Shown: positions 13,425 through 21,594, counted from the stretch's first letter. The stretch: DNA of 23,137 bases from SURF-32 sp964648365 (GCA_964648365.1 CAZYLK010000091.1:1-23137), one strand, 5' to 3'. Notes: a model not told the origin generated them from the sequence alone. Numbers and translations are program-made.

Positions 13425-14045
13425 CTATCTCGGCGGCTCGAGCACCATGGCGGCGATCATGGCCGTGATCAGCAGGGCGACGACAACGCTGCCGATGACG
13501 ATGCCGACGACGGCCTTGTCGCGGTGGGGGGCGCCCTGGTTGGCGCGGGAGACGCCGATGGTGCCGCAGATGACGGCGGTCAGCGCCAGCGCGAAGCCGA
13601 CAGGTCCGAGGCAGATGGTCAGCAGCGACGCCCAGGCGCACTTGTAGGCGGTGCGGGCAACGCCGTTTTCGAGGGGCCGGGCTGCGGCCGCGGCAACGGA
13701 TGCCGATGTCAACGGACTGCCTGCTCGCGACGGCCCGGACCGGTGGACCCACTCTTCCAGGCGCTGGAACATCCGCCGCGTGTCGCCAGGGCCGACCCGG
13801 TCGAATACGGTCGTGTAGTCGGCGCCGGTGCGCGAGAATCGCGTCCGGAAGAGCCGTCGGGTGTGCGTCGTCGTCTGCCGTCCGCCGCAGGCGCGGCAGC
13901 GCTTGGCGTCGACCGGGTTATCGGTTCCACATCCGAGGCAAGCCGCGACTTCGCCGCGACCGGTGACGCGCCATCCGCACGTCCCGCAGTACCTGGCGGT
14001 GATCGGGCCTTCCAGGCCGCAATTATCGCAGTGGATCGAGATCAT
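13425..14045 (-). CDS. Membrane protein with two N-terminal zinc ribbons and a DUF4190-like helix pair
   Basis: 206 aa. Two zinc ribbons open the protein: Cys6/9/20/23 (HCDNCG...YCGTCGW) and Cys36/39/50/53 (CLGCGTDNPVDAKRCRACGG). A variable, charged middle (about 55-115) follows. The C-terminal half has two membrane helices, the first about LLTICLGPVGFALALTAVIC with the GTIGVSRANQGAPHRDKA loop, the second GIVIGSVVVALLITAMIAAM, resembling DUF4190-type small membrane domains. The start at 14045 places the first Cys pair near the N-terminus; a longer frame to 14171 runs into repeat DNA. No clear Shine-Dalgarno. It lies 141 bp downstream of corA on the same strand and may be co-transcribed. Function unknown. 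Confidence 0.8.
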   Translation of the reverse strand: MISIHCDNCGLEGPITARYCGTCGWRVTGRGEVAACLGCGTDNPVDAKRCRACGGRQTTTHTRRLFRTRFSRTGADYTTVFDRVGPGDTRRMFQRLEEWVHRSGPSRAGSPLTSASVAAAAARPLENGVARTAYKCAWASLLTICLGPVGFALALTAVICGTIGVSRANQGAPHRDKAVVGIVIGSVVVALLITAMIAAMVLEPPR

Positions 14046-14116
14046 GGCGCCGTCAAAGCAGTGGCGAGGCCTCGGCGAGCGCCCCAGGTGAGCGTACGAT
14101 ATCCCGCCCGCCAGAG

Positions 14117-14172
14117 CCCCCGCCTTCAGCCGGGGGTCCGCCGGGTGCAAACTGGTGCAAACCCGTGCCACA
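14117..14172. repeat. GC palindrome plus a decayed CCGGTT-type repeat unit
   Basis: CCCCCG-CCTTCAGC-CGGGGG (14117-14136) forms a 6-bp hairpin with TTCA in the loop. Just beyond, CCGGGTGCAAACTGGTGCAA and ACCCGTGCCACA read as degenerate copies of the CCGGTTGCAAACCGGTGCCACA unit of the 1542-1632 array. It lies between corA and the double zinc-ribbon gene. Confidence 0.65.
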
Positions 14173-14186
14173 CCGGAGCGCAGACG

Positions 14187-15257
14187 TCAGCCGTCGCGGC
14201 TGCCGATCCAGCCCTTCTTGCGGAAGAATACGAACATGCCGACCGCCATCGCCGCCATGATCGTCAGGAGTACGGGATAACCCCAGCGGCTGTGCAGTTC
14301 CGGCATGTTCTCGAAGTTCATGCCGTAGATGCCCGCCATGAACGTCAGCGGGATGAAGATGCTGGCCATGATGGTCAGCACCTTCATCACTTCGTTCTGC
14401 CGGTTGCCCACGCAGGACAGGTACAGATCCATCAGGCCGGCGGTCAGTTCGCGATAGGTCTCCACGGCGTCCATGATCTGCACGCAGTGGTCGTAGCAGT
14501 CGCGCAGGTAGGTGCGCACATCGTCGGTGACGAACGGATTCCCGTCGCGAATGAGCGCGTTGAAGACCTCGCGGTGCGGCCAGACCGCCCGCCGCATCGA
14601 CAGCAGATCCCGCTTGATGGCGTGGATGCGGCGGAGCAGATCGGGACGGGCCGAATCGACGATCTCGATCTCTGTGTCCTCGAGATAATCGCCAAACGCC
14701 TCCAGCACCGGATAGTACCCATCGATGACCGCGTCGAGCATGGCGTACGCAAGGTAGTCCGGCCCCATCCTGCGGATCGGGCCGGTCCCGACCCGCAGCC
14801 GCTCGCGCACCGGATCGAACACGTCGCCGGGATGTTCCTGCACGGTCAGGACGAAGTTCTTGCCAATCAGCACGCTGACTTGTTCGGAGGCGACGGTCAT
14901 GTCCTCCTTGAGCATCATCATGCGCGTGACAATGAGGAGATGATCTTCGTAGGGATGCAGCTTCGGCCGCTGGGGGACGTTGACGATGTCCTCCAGCGCG
15001 AGGGCGTGCATGCCGAAGACCTCCCCAACTTCGCGCAGCGTCTTTTCGTCGCCGAGGCCGGCGACGTTGACCCAGTACTTCGCGTCCGGTTTCATCAGCG
15101 CGACCAGGTCGGCGGGGCGGGCGACCGAGCGCCGTTCCATGCCGGCCTCGGAATACTCGAAAACGTCCAGTTTCGGCGTTTCCGCGTTCTCGTCGATGAC
15201 GAGCGTGCCGGGACGCGCGCCGACGGCGGTGTGCCGTTTGCGAAAGATCTTGCTCAC
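14187..15257 (-). CDS. corA: CorA-family magnesium/cobalt transporter
   Basis: A 356-aa CorA channel for Mg2+ (also Co2+/Ni2+), a pentameric inner-membrane protein. The large N-terminal cytoplasmic domain includes VNVAGLGDEKTLREVGEVFG, LALEDIVN and RPKLHPYEDHLLIVTRMM. The C-terminus has two helices, LTIMASIFIPLTFMAGI (about 293-309) and VLLTIMAAMAVGMFVFF (about 329-345), separated by the signature YGMNFENMPEL with Gly-Met-Asn at 312-314, and a basic tail RKKGWIG. The GTG start at 15257 gives the typical CorA beginning SKIFRKRHTAVGARPGTLV and has GGAG ten bases upstream; ATG 15281 and GTG 15290 lack a ribosome site. It is divergent from the MscK-like gene across 115 bp. Confidence 0.96.
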   Translation of the reverse strand: MSKIFRKRHTAVGARPGTLVIDENAETPKLDVFEYSEAGMERRSVARPADLVALMKPDAKYWVNVAGLGDEKTLREVGEVFGMHALALEDIVNVPQRPKLHPYEDHLLIVTRMMMLKEDMTVASEQVSVLIGKNFVLTVQEHPGDVFDPVRERLRVGTGPIRRMGPDYLAYAMLDAVIDGYYPVLEAFGDYLEDTEIEIVDSARPDLLRRIHAIKRDLLSMRRAVWPHREVFNALIRDGNPFVTDDVRTYLRDCYDHCVQIMDAVETYRELTAGLMDLYLSCVGNRQNEVMKVLTIMASIFIPLTFMAGIYGMNFENMPELHSRWGYPVLLTIMAAMAVGMFVFFRKKGWIGSRDG

Positions 15258-15307
15258 GATGGGCGGTCTCCACCGGGTCATTCGGTCCACGTGCCGGGCA
15301 TGATAAG

Positions 15308-15336
15308 CTGACGAACGCGTCTTGTCCCGTTATAAT
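15308..15336 (+). promoter_or_regulatory. Sigma70-type promoter of the MscK-like gene
   Basis: CTGACG (15308-15313, four of six matches, with TGAC intact) is separated by exactly 17 bp from a perfect TATAAT (15331-15336). This is the best -35/-10 pair in the window and stands out in GC-rich DNA. Transcription would begin near 15343, leaving a leader of about 30 nt before the ATG at 15373. Confidence 0.72.
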
Positions 15337-15372
15337 GCGGGAAAGCCGTACGACTGTGAGGTTCGACCGCTG

Positions 15373-18300
15373 ATGATGACTGTCACAACGCGATTCTTCC
15401 GACCGTGTCTGATCGCGCTCGGATGGGCGCTTGCCGCCGCGCCGGCGGCGATCGCTCAGGACGCCAGGCCCACGCCTCCGGAACAGCCCCCCGCGCAACA
15501 GCAACCTCCTGCGCAGCAGCAACCTTCGGGACAGCAGCAGCCGGCGCAGGAGCAGCCTCCTGCCCAACAGCCGACCTCGACGCAGTCCCCGCCCGCGGAG
15601 GGAAGTCAGCCGCCCTCGGCGGACGCCGCCAAGCCGCCCGCCGCTGAGGCCCCGCCGCAGCCCGACACGGCGGAACAGGTCACGCTCGAATCCATCCAGG
15701 CGATGATCGACCAGGTCGGCGCCGCGGGCGATCTGAACGAGACCGTCAAGACGGAAGTACTCAACTTCCTTACGCAGGCACGCGACCAGATCAACGCCGC
15801 GAACACGTGGAAGGCCAAGACGGCCGAGTACGTGAAGGGACGGGAGGCTGCGCCGGCCCTGCTGGAGGAGGAGAAAGCCAAGCTCGAAGAGGCCCGGGCG
15901 AAGCTCAAGCAGGCGCCGCAGAGCACCGAGGGACAACCCGCCGCCGAGCCGCCCCCCGACAGTACCCTCGAGTCGGTTACGGCGAAGTTCAACGAAGTCG
16001 ACGCCGCGTCGAAGGCGGCGCAGAAAACGTTGCAGGATCTGGAGACCGAGGCGGCCAATCGCACCGACCGCCGCAAGGCGCTTCCCGATTTGATCGCGGA
16101 GGCCAACAAGCGGCTGGAGAAGAATCGCAAGGACATGGCCGAGGCCGTTCCCGCGGCTACGCCGCGACAGGCCAACGCCCGCCGCACGTTTCTGGTCGCC
16201 CAGCGCATGGCGGTCGAAGCTGAGCTGCGCGCGTATGACGAAGAGTTACGGTTCTACACCGCCCGAAGCGACCTGCTCTCCACCCGGCGCGAACTGGCCA
16301 AGATCAACGCCACCACGGCGCAGGCCGCGGCCGCGCAGTGGCAGGAATGGCTGAACCGCGAGCGCGCCAAGGAGAATCAGCGCAAGTTCGAGGAGACGGT
16401 CAGGGAGCAGCGGAAAACACTGCCGGCGTTGAAGGCGCAGGCCGACATCAACACCGCGCGGGCGCAGGAACTCAAAAGCCTGGGCCAGAAACTCAAAGAC
16501 GCGCAGGCGAAGCTCAAGGACGTCTCTGAGACCGACCAGCAGTTGACCAAGAAGCTGGAGGAACTGCGGGCGGACATCGAGGTCGAGGGCTTGGCTGAGG
16601 TGGTCGGGTTGGAGCTGCGCGACTACCGGTCCGCGCTGCCCAAGTACCGCCACCACGAAGCCGACCTGAGGAACTGCCGTCGCGAACTAGCCGCGACGCG
16701 GCGACGGATTTCCGAGATCGAGGAAAAACGGCTCGAACTGGCCGCGCCGCAGCCGATCATCGATCAGCTCGTCGCCAGCGTGCTGGAGACGGCGCCCGAC
16801 CAGGATCGGGCGGTGGTCGAGCGCAACGTCGACGATCTGCTCAAGACGCGCCGTGAGATTCTCGACTCCCTCAAGCGAGACCTGGAGCAATACCAGGACG
16901 ACCTGACGGCGCTCAACAAAGCAGAGAACCTTCTGCTCGAGACCGTCAGCCAGTTCAGCGAGTTCGTCGAACTCCACGTGCTCTGGAGCCGCAGCGCCGG
17001 CATGATTCACACCATGAAGCTGCCGGCGGACTGGTGGCAGGCGGATCCGCGCTGGAAGCAACTGGGCGACACGATGATGGCCGATGTTCTGAACTGGCCG
17101 GCGCTCTACACCGTCGTCGTCCTGCCGTTGCTGGTGCTGCTGATCGCAGGTCGTGCGATCCGCGGCCGCCTGGCGGCCATCGGCCGCGACGCCGTCAAGG
17201 CTTCCGCCGTTGCGTATCAGCCCACGTGGACGGCTATCCTTCTCAGCACGCTGTCTTCGCTGCCGCTGGGCGCGTTCATGGTGTTTGTCGGCTGGCGCGT
17301 CTCGGTCGCGGCCTGGTCCGTCGAGGTCGAGACCGGTCTGTTCGATCTGGCCAAGGCGGCCGGCGCCGGGCTGATTGCGACCGGTTTGCTGCTGTTCGGC
17401 GTGCGCTTCATGGCGACGACGTGTCGTCGCGACGGCCTGGGAACGTCGCATTTCCGCTGGGAGAGCAACGGCGTCCGTCTCGCGCGCCGGCACATCGTCT
17501 GGCTGTCGATGATCCTCCTTCCTGCGTCGTTCATCATTACGACGACCGAGGCCTATGCGGCCGTCCCGACGTGGCGCGATTCGCTGGGGCGCAGCGCCCT
17601 GATCGTTGCGATGCTCGCCGCGGCGGTGGGGGGCTATTTCCTGCTCCATCCCAGTACCGGCGCCGTTGCTCAGGTGATGCGGCGCCGAGCCACCGGCTGG
17701 TTCTACAACCTGCGGCACGTCTGGTTCGTGGCCGCGCTGCTGCTGCCGATCGCCTTCGCGGTGGCCTCCTGCCTGGGCTATCACTACACGGCCGTGGTGC
17801 TGGCGCAGCGCTGCTGCCTGACCCTCTGGCTCGTGCTCGCCGTCGTCTTCCTGAATGCGTGCCTGGTGCGCTGGGTGCTGCTGGCGCAGCGGCGCATGGC
17901 CATTCAGCGCGCCAAAGAAAAGATGGAGGCTCGCGCCGAGCAGACCGCGACCGAGGGCGCCGCCCCGCCGCCGCCCACCACGCCCACCGGCGCCAAGCCG
18001 GAGGTCGTTTCCATTGGGGAGCAGTCGCGCACGCTCCTGCGCACACTGGCCGCCACGCTCATCGTGATCGGCCTGTGGGCGCTGTGGTCGGACGTGCTGC
18101 CGGCGCTGGCGCTGCTGGAGAAGGTCCGCCTGTGGACCTACCACGACGTTGCCGCGGCAGCGGGCGAGGCCGGCGCGGCCGCGGAAGGCGCCGCCGGCGC
18201 GGTCGTCCGGTATATCACCCTGGCCAACGTCGGGCTGGCAGTCGTGGTCGCCATCGCGACGACGATCCTCGCCAAGAACATCCCCGGTCTGCTCGCCATC

Positions 18301-19116
18301 ACGGTATTGGAGCATCTTCCTCTGGACCGCGGCGGGCGGTTCGCCATCACGTCGCTGGCGCGCTACGCCATCGTGGTCGTGGGGATGCTGCTTGGGTTCA
18401 GCTACCTCGGCGTCGGGTGGAACAAGGTCCAGTGGCTCGTGGCCGCCATGACGGTCGGCCTGGGCTTCGGGTTGCAGGAGATTTTTGCCAACTTCGTTTC
18501 AGGCATCATTCTGCTGTTCGAGCGGCCGGTCCGCGTCGGGGATACCGTCACCGTCAGCGGCGTCAGCGGCGACGTGACCAAAATCCAGATTCGTGCCACC
18601 ACCATCACCGACTGGGACCGCAAGGAACTGATCATCCCCAACCGCGAGTTCGTCACCGGCCAGTTCATCAACTGGACGCTCACGGAGCGGACGATCCGTC
18701 TGGTCATCCCGGTCGGCATTGCCTACGGGTCGGACACCGACCTGGCCGAGTCGCTTCTGTACAAGGTTGCTCGCGAGAACGAAAACGTCATGGGCGATCC
18801 CGCCCCCATCGTCTGCTTCGTCGCGTTCGGCGCCAGTTCGCTCGACTTCGAACTGCGCGTGTACCTGCCCGGCGTCGAGTTGTTCCTGAAGACGCGTCAC
18901 GCGCTGCTCAAGGCGATCGACCAGGAGTTCCGCCGCGCCGGCATCGAGATCGCCTTCCCGCAGCAGGACATTCACGTCCGTACGATCGAGCAGGCGCTGC
19001 CGATTATGCGGCAGAGCCACAAGCGCCCGGCCTTGCCGGCTCGTGCCGTGTCGCCGGAGGAAGCGATGGCGGATCAAGCCGAGGAAGCGGCAGAACCGTC
19101 GGGTCGGGGAGGGTGA
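15373..19116 (+). CDS. Large MscK/KefA-like mechanosensitive channel (MscS superfamily)
   Basis: A 1247-aa member of the large MscS branch, which opens under membrane tension to release ions and solutes. Order: signal peptide 1-28 (cleavage AIA-QD), a Pro/Gln-rich linker to about 95 (PPAQQQ-type repeats), a long periplasmic coiled-coil region (about 105-570), some ten membrane helices from about 575, the pore helix and MscS signature WLVAAMTVGLGFGLQEIFAN (from 1021) followed by ERPVRVGDTVTVSG, then the beta domain (TTITDWDRKELIIPNREFV) and the C-terminal alpha/beta domain ending near residue 1205. E. coli MscK is shorter (about 1120 aa). The ATG at 15373 (or 15376) gives the signal peptide; an open TTG at 15322 precedes the -10 box and cannot be used from that promoter. 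Confidence 0.95.
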   Translation: MMTVTTRFFRPCLIALGWALAAAPAAIAQDARPTPPEQPPAQQQPPAQQQPSGQQQPAQEQPPAQQPTSTQSPPAEGSQPPSADAAKPPAAEAPPQPDTAEQVTLESIQAMIDQVGAAGDLNETVKTEVLNFLTQARDQINAANTWKAKTAEYVKGREAAPALLEEEKAKLEEARAKLKQAPQSTEGQPAAEPPPDSTLESVTAKFNEVDAASKAAQKTLQDLETEAANRTDRRKALPDLIAEANKRLEKNRKDMAEAVPAATPRQANARRTFLVAQRMAVEAELRAYDEELRFYTARSDLLSTRRELAKINATTAQAAAAQWQEWLNRERAKENQRKFEETVREQRKTLPALKAQADINTARAQELKSLGQKLKDAQAKLKDVSETDQQLTKKLEELRADIEVEGLAEVVGLELRDYRSALPKYRHHEADLRNCRRELAATRRRISEIEEKRLELAAPQPIIDQLVASVLETAPDQDRAVVERNVDDLLKTRREILDSLKRDLEQYQDDLTALNKAENLLLETVSQFSEFVELHVLWSRSAGMIHTMKLPADWWQADPRWKQLGDTMMADVLNWPALYTVVVLPLLVLLIAGRAIRGRLAAIGRDAVKASAVAYQPTWTAILLSTLSSLPLGAFMVFVGWRVSVAAWSVEVETGLFDLAKAAGAGLIATGLLLFGVRFMATTCRRDGLGTSHFRWESNGVRLARRHIVWLSMILLPASFIITTTEAYAAVPTWRDSLGRSALIVAMLAAAVGGYFLLHPSTGAVAQVMRRRATGWFYNLRHVWFVAALLLPIAFAVASCLGYHYTAVVLAQRCCLTLWLVLAVVFLNACLVRWVLLAQRRMAIQRAKEKMEARAEQTATEGAAPPPPTTPTGAKPEVVSIGEQSRTLLRTLAATLIVIGLWALWSDVLPALALLEKVRLWTYHDVAAAAGEAGAAAEGAAGAVVRYITLANVGLAVVVAIATTILAKNIPGLLAITVLEHLPLDRGGRFAITSLARYAIVVVGMLLGFSYLGVGWNKVQWLVAAMTVGLGFGLQEIFANFVSGIILLFERPVRVGDTVTVSGVSGDVTKIQIRATTITDWDRKELIIPNREFVTGQFINWTLTERTIRLVIPVGIAYGSDTDLAESLLYKVARENENVMGDPAPIVCFVAFGASSLDFELRVYLPGVELFLKTRHALLKAIDQEFRRAGIEIAFPQQDIHVRTIEQALPIMRQSHKRPALPARAVSPEEAMADQAEEAAEPSGRGG

Positions 19117-19207
19117 GTCGGTTTTGGGCTGCCGTGCTTGTGTCCTGTTGAAGCGGATACAACCTCGCGTGCATGAGTTCGACGAATGCGAGCACAGTGC
19201 ATCGGAC

Positions 19208-19573
19208 ATGCCAACGAACGACCCGACTGAGGACGTCTGGCTCGCCCCCTGGGAACCCGTTTCGGCTGACCATGTCGCCGGGCTGGGACGCGAGTTGCGT
19301 CGTGAGGTGCGACGCGGCCACGTCCTGTTCGGTGCTTCGGCGCGTGTCATCGCCCGGCGCGGCGACACCGACGACTTGCTGTTTGTGATCGACGGTCCGC
19401 CCCGGTCCTATGCCGTGGTTCACCTCACCTTCACCGGACGCCGCGAACCGCCACCCTGCCCATGGACGGTCCTTCACGAGTCGTGGGAGGCGTTCGTGGA
19501 GCGCGGTATGAAGCCCGACCACGAGGGGTGGCTGGCGCGTGGTTGCAACGTCAGATACCCACCGGAAGATTGA
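19208..19573 (+). CDS. Small soluble conserved-looking protein of unknown function
   Basis: 121 aa with no signal peptide or membrane helix. It opens MPTNDPTEDVWLAPWEPVSA and contains LRREVRRGHVLFGASARVIA, DDLLFVIDGPPRSYAVVHLT and WTVLHESWEAFVERGM, a mixed alpha/beta pattern. The aromatic and Trp-rich layout recalls small hypothetical proteins widespread in bacteria, but I cannot attach a named family. The ATG at 19208 is chosen because the frame upstream to 19043 overlaps the end of the channel gene and reads as Arg-rich shadow. No Shine-Dalgarno is evident. It follows the MscK-like gene by 91 bp on the same strand and converges with the zinc-ribbon run. Confidence 0.7.
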   Translation: MPTNDPTEDVWLAPWEPVSADHVAGLGRELRREVRRGHVLFGASARVIARRGDTDDLLFVIDGPPRSYAVVHLTFTGRREPPPCPWTVLHESWEAFVERGMKPDHEGWLARGCNVRYPPED

Positions 19574-19676
19574 CGCTGGCATGTGGTGGGTCTTTCGAAC
19601 GCCCGCGAGCGTGCTTCGCTGTTTCCGCGCATGCCTTTGCAGGTGAAACTCAGACCGGTCCGCGCCCCAACGTGGA

Positions 19677-20123
19677 TCACGCGATGCTGCCGCACTCAGG
19701 ACAGGTACCACCGGACGATCCGCGCAGGTCGTATCCGCAGTTCACGCATATAGGCACACCGGCTTCCCGCAGTTGTGCCCGCAACGCCCGACGGACGGTT
19801 GTCCGGGTGCCATACCGCCGCACGACTGCGGCGAGAACGAAACCCAGCCCAACCCAAAGCCCCCGCCCCAGCCACCACGCGAGCGGATCGTTGACCCTTG
19901 ACGCAACTGCCGAGCGCACCGCCATCATCGCGCACACGCACACGACAAGAACAATACCGGCCACAATGGCTAGTTTAAGGGACGGCCCACCGCGATCGCG
20001 CAGCCGTGGCGTAAACCACGCCCGCTGAAACGCATCCAGCCGTTGCCGGTCAGTGTCGAAGCGCGTCAGCTCCGGATAGACGCGGATCAGACCTGCCAGC
20101 ACCAGCGTTCGCCAGAGGCGCAT
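19677..20123 (-). CDS. Small membrane protein with C-terminal NCGYDLRG zinc ribbon
   Basis: 148 aa. A basic N-terminal part (RVYPELTRFDTDRQRLDAFQ) precedes two hydrophobic segments, LKLAIVAGIVLVVCVCAMMA and LWVGLGFVLAAVV. The C-terminus is a zinc ribbon, ICVNCGYDLRGSSGGTCPEC, closing at the last three residues. The CxxCGYDLRG...CPECG motif is very common in planctomycete hypothetical proteins. The start at 20123 has AGGA about nine bases upstream. It is the last gene of a minus-strand run, 45 bp after the paralogue-bearing gene. Unlike its neighbours the ribbon is C-terminal. Function unknown; zinc binding and membrane location are inferred. Confidence 0.82.
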   Translation of the reverse strand: MRLWRTLVLAGLIRVYPELTRFDTDRQRLDAFQRAWFTPRLRDRGGPSLKLAIVAGIVLVVCVCAMMAVRSAVASRVNDPLAWWLGRGLWVGLGFVLAAVVRRYGTRTTVRRALRAQLREAGVPICVNCGYDLRGSSGGTCPECGSIA

Positions 20124-20168
20124 TCGGTTTCATCCTGGAGCACCGGCTCGTCGACCGTGAATGCTCCG

Positions 20169-20855
20169 CTATTGAACTTCAACCCTCGACCACGCGACGG
20201 ATTCGTGCTCCATGGCCGCCGTGCATCGTTCAAAGAAGCGGTGCATCTGCCCGGCCTGAGTCAGCACGACGCCGAGGTTGATCATCAACGTCACAGCCTC
20301 GCGCTCCCGCGGCCGGACGACGCCTCGGATGCGCGAGTTCGTATTACCGTCCCCGCCGACGATTCGGATTTCGCCATCGGCGTGGATCGCGTGCCGTATC
20401 GCCGACCACGGGAGCATCGACGCGCGGCCTCGCTTTTTCCATGTGCCGAACCACTGCACGCCATGTTTGGACAGCGCCAGACCGCTTTCGACCGGATGCC
20501 GACCGATTCGGGCATACGTTGCAACGTGAACGAGCACGATGAGCATCCAGCCGACCGTCGGCGGCCACAGCAGGCCGAATTGCAGCGCCAGAGCGACGAT
20601 GACCAGGACGTCGACCACAAGCACACCGACGAACGCCTTGCTGGCGCGGGCGCGTCGGGTCCGGGGATGTCTCGGCCGCACCGGCTGATAGCTCACCATT
20701 TCATGCGCGACGGCCACCCCGCACTCCGGGCAGAGTTCGCTGTGCCGGCTGCCGGCGACGCAGTAGCCGCAGTCCGGGCACGCGTCCCGCGCGCCGATGG
20801 AGAATCGCGGCACGGGTCGCGGAGTCAGACGACGCAGGAGCCCCATGAAGTCCAT
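20169..20855 (-). CDS. Membrane protein with N-terminal zinc ribbon and PH-like C-terminal region (paralogue of the gene at 10861-11457)
   Basis: About 228 aa. The N-terminal ribbon CPDCGYCVAGSRHSELCPEC matches the 10.9-kb gene at all four metal Cys and at the GSRHS spacer. Two membrane helices follow (AFVGVLVVDVLVIVALALQF and VGWMLIVLVHVATYARIG). The C-terminal region GLALSKHGVQWFGTWKKRGR to FERCTAAMEHE aligns with the paralogue throughout. Start is ambiguous: GTG 20858, ATG 20855 or ATG 20846; AGGAG lies 2 bases before 20855 and 11 before 20846. It sits 22-25 bp after the previous minus-strand gene, consistent with an operon. Function unknown; a membrane-anchored binding role is plausible. 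Confidence 0.82.
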   Translation of the reverse strand: MDFMGLLRRLTPRPVPRFSIGARDACPDCGYCVAGSRHSELCPECGVAVAHEMVSYQPVRPRHPRTRRARASKAFVGVLVVDVLVIVALALQFGLLWPPTVGWMLIVLVHVATYARIGRHPVESGLALSKHGVQWFGTWKKRGRASMLPWSAIRHAIHADGEIRIVGGDGNTNSRIRGVVRPREREAVTLMINLGVVLTQAGQMHRFFERCTAAMEHESVAWSRVEVQ

Positions 20856-20880
20856 CACTCCTGCAGAAGGTCAAACGCCG

Positions 20881-21594
20881 TCAGTCGCCACCGGCCGCGT
20901 TTTGCCGGGCCGACTGCGATTCACCGCCGCCCCAGTACGACGATCGCACTGTAATCGCCGGCCATCCCGGTCCGGCAGGCGGCGTCGCGGCCGCGGCCTG
21001 CTGCTCGCGCGGTGGCGGCGGCGCGAGCCGCGCTTCGATCGCGGCCGCCAGTTGGGCACGCTGCTCGGGGGTTGAGCGCAGGCCGTACAGGGTCTGCTTG
21101 ACGTATGCGTCAATCCCGATGCAATCGGTATACACGCGCACCTCGTCCCACTTCTGTGTGTGGACGACCTGCTCCATGGATATTACCAACCCCTCGGGAG
21201 CGTATGCGGTGTAGTTGCAGGGCGTTCCGGATCGACGGCGTAACAGCTCCATTACGGTGCCGCCGATGAAAACAGCCATGCCGACGAACTTCATCGCTCC
21301 GAAGACAGGTCCAGACGGGTTCCGGCCCCAGAGGACTGGCACGATGGCGAGCACCGCGATGACCGCCACGCCGAGCCAGGACAGGTACCGAAAGACGCCG
21401 CGGTCAAACAGGCCCGGCTCGCGAACGACGATGCGCGTCGCCTCGTCGTGCTCGGTGGCACACTCCGGACACCGTAGCGGAACCGTGTGCCCCGCCAGGC
21501 TGTATCCACACCGGAAGCACGCCTCAAACGGCGGCGCCAGCAGCTGCGGGCGCCCTTCCAACGCGTCCCACCATGTCCTGATTCGCCCGCCCAT
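20881..21594 (-). CDS. Membrane protein with N-terminal zinc ribbon and proline/glutamine-rich tail
   Basis: 237 aa. The ribbon is ACFRCGYSLAGHTVPLRCPEC (four Cys, residues about 26-46). Two hydrophobic segments follow: YLSWLGVAVIAVLAIVPVLW and VFGAMKFVGMAVFIGGTVME. Then a soluble beta-rich region (YTAYAPEGLVISMEQVVHTQ, WDEVRVYTDCIGIDAYV) has the same order as in the two paralogues, though with little direct identity, and a helix EQRAQLAAAIEARLA. The last 50 residues are low-complexity Pro/Ala/Gln. The ATG at 21594 is used; there is no strong ribosome site. It is the first of three adjacent zinc-ribbon membrane genes. No function is known to me. Confidence 0.8.
   Translation of the reverse strand: MGGRIRTWWDALEGRPQLLAPPFEACFRCGYSLAGHTVPLRCPECATEHDEATRIVVREPGLFDRGVFRYLSWLGVAVIAVLAIVPVLWGRNPSGPVFGAMKFVGMAVFIGGTVMELLRRRSGTPCNYTAYAPEGLVISMEQVVHTQKWDEVRVYTDCIGIDAYVKQTLYGLRSTPEQRAQLAAAIEARLAPPPPREQQAAAATPPAGPGWPAITVRSSYWGGGESQSARQNAAGGD

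Noticed and set aside
15322..15372. TTG start for the MscK-like channel at 15322
   Set aside because: It lies upstream of the -10 box of the promoter and would put 17 non-family residues ahead of a proper signal peptide.
14053..15936. 627-aa minus-strand ORF across corA and the start of the channel gene
   Set aside because: It overlaps two well-supported genes and the promoter between them, and its translation is low-complexity Arg/Leu/Gly.
17034..19151. 705-aa plus-strand ORF overlapping the channel gene
   Set aside because: It is a frame-shifted shadow of the channel, full of Arg/Gly/His; the channel frame has the MscS motifs.
19574..19676. Terminator between the convergent genes at 19573 and 19677
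   Set aside because: I looked for an inverted repeat followed by T residues on either strand and found none that was convincing.
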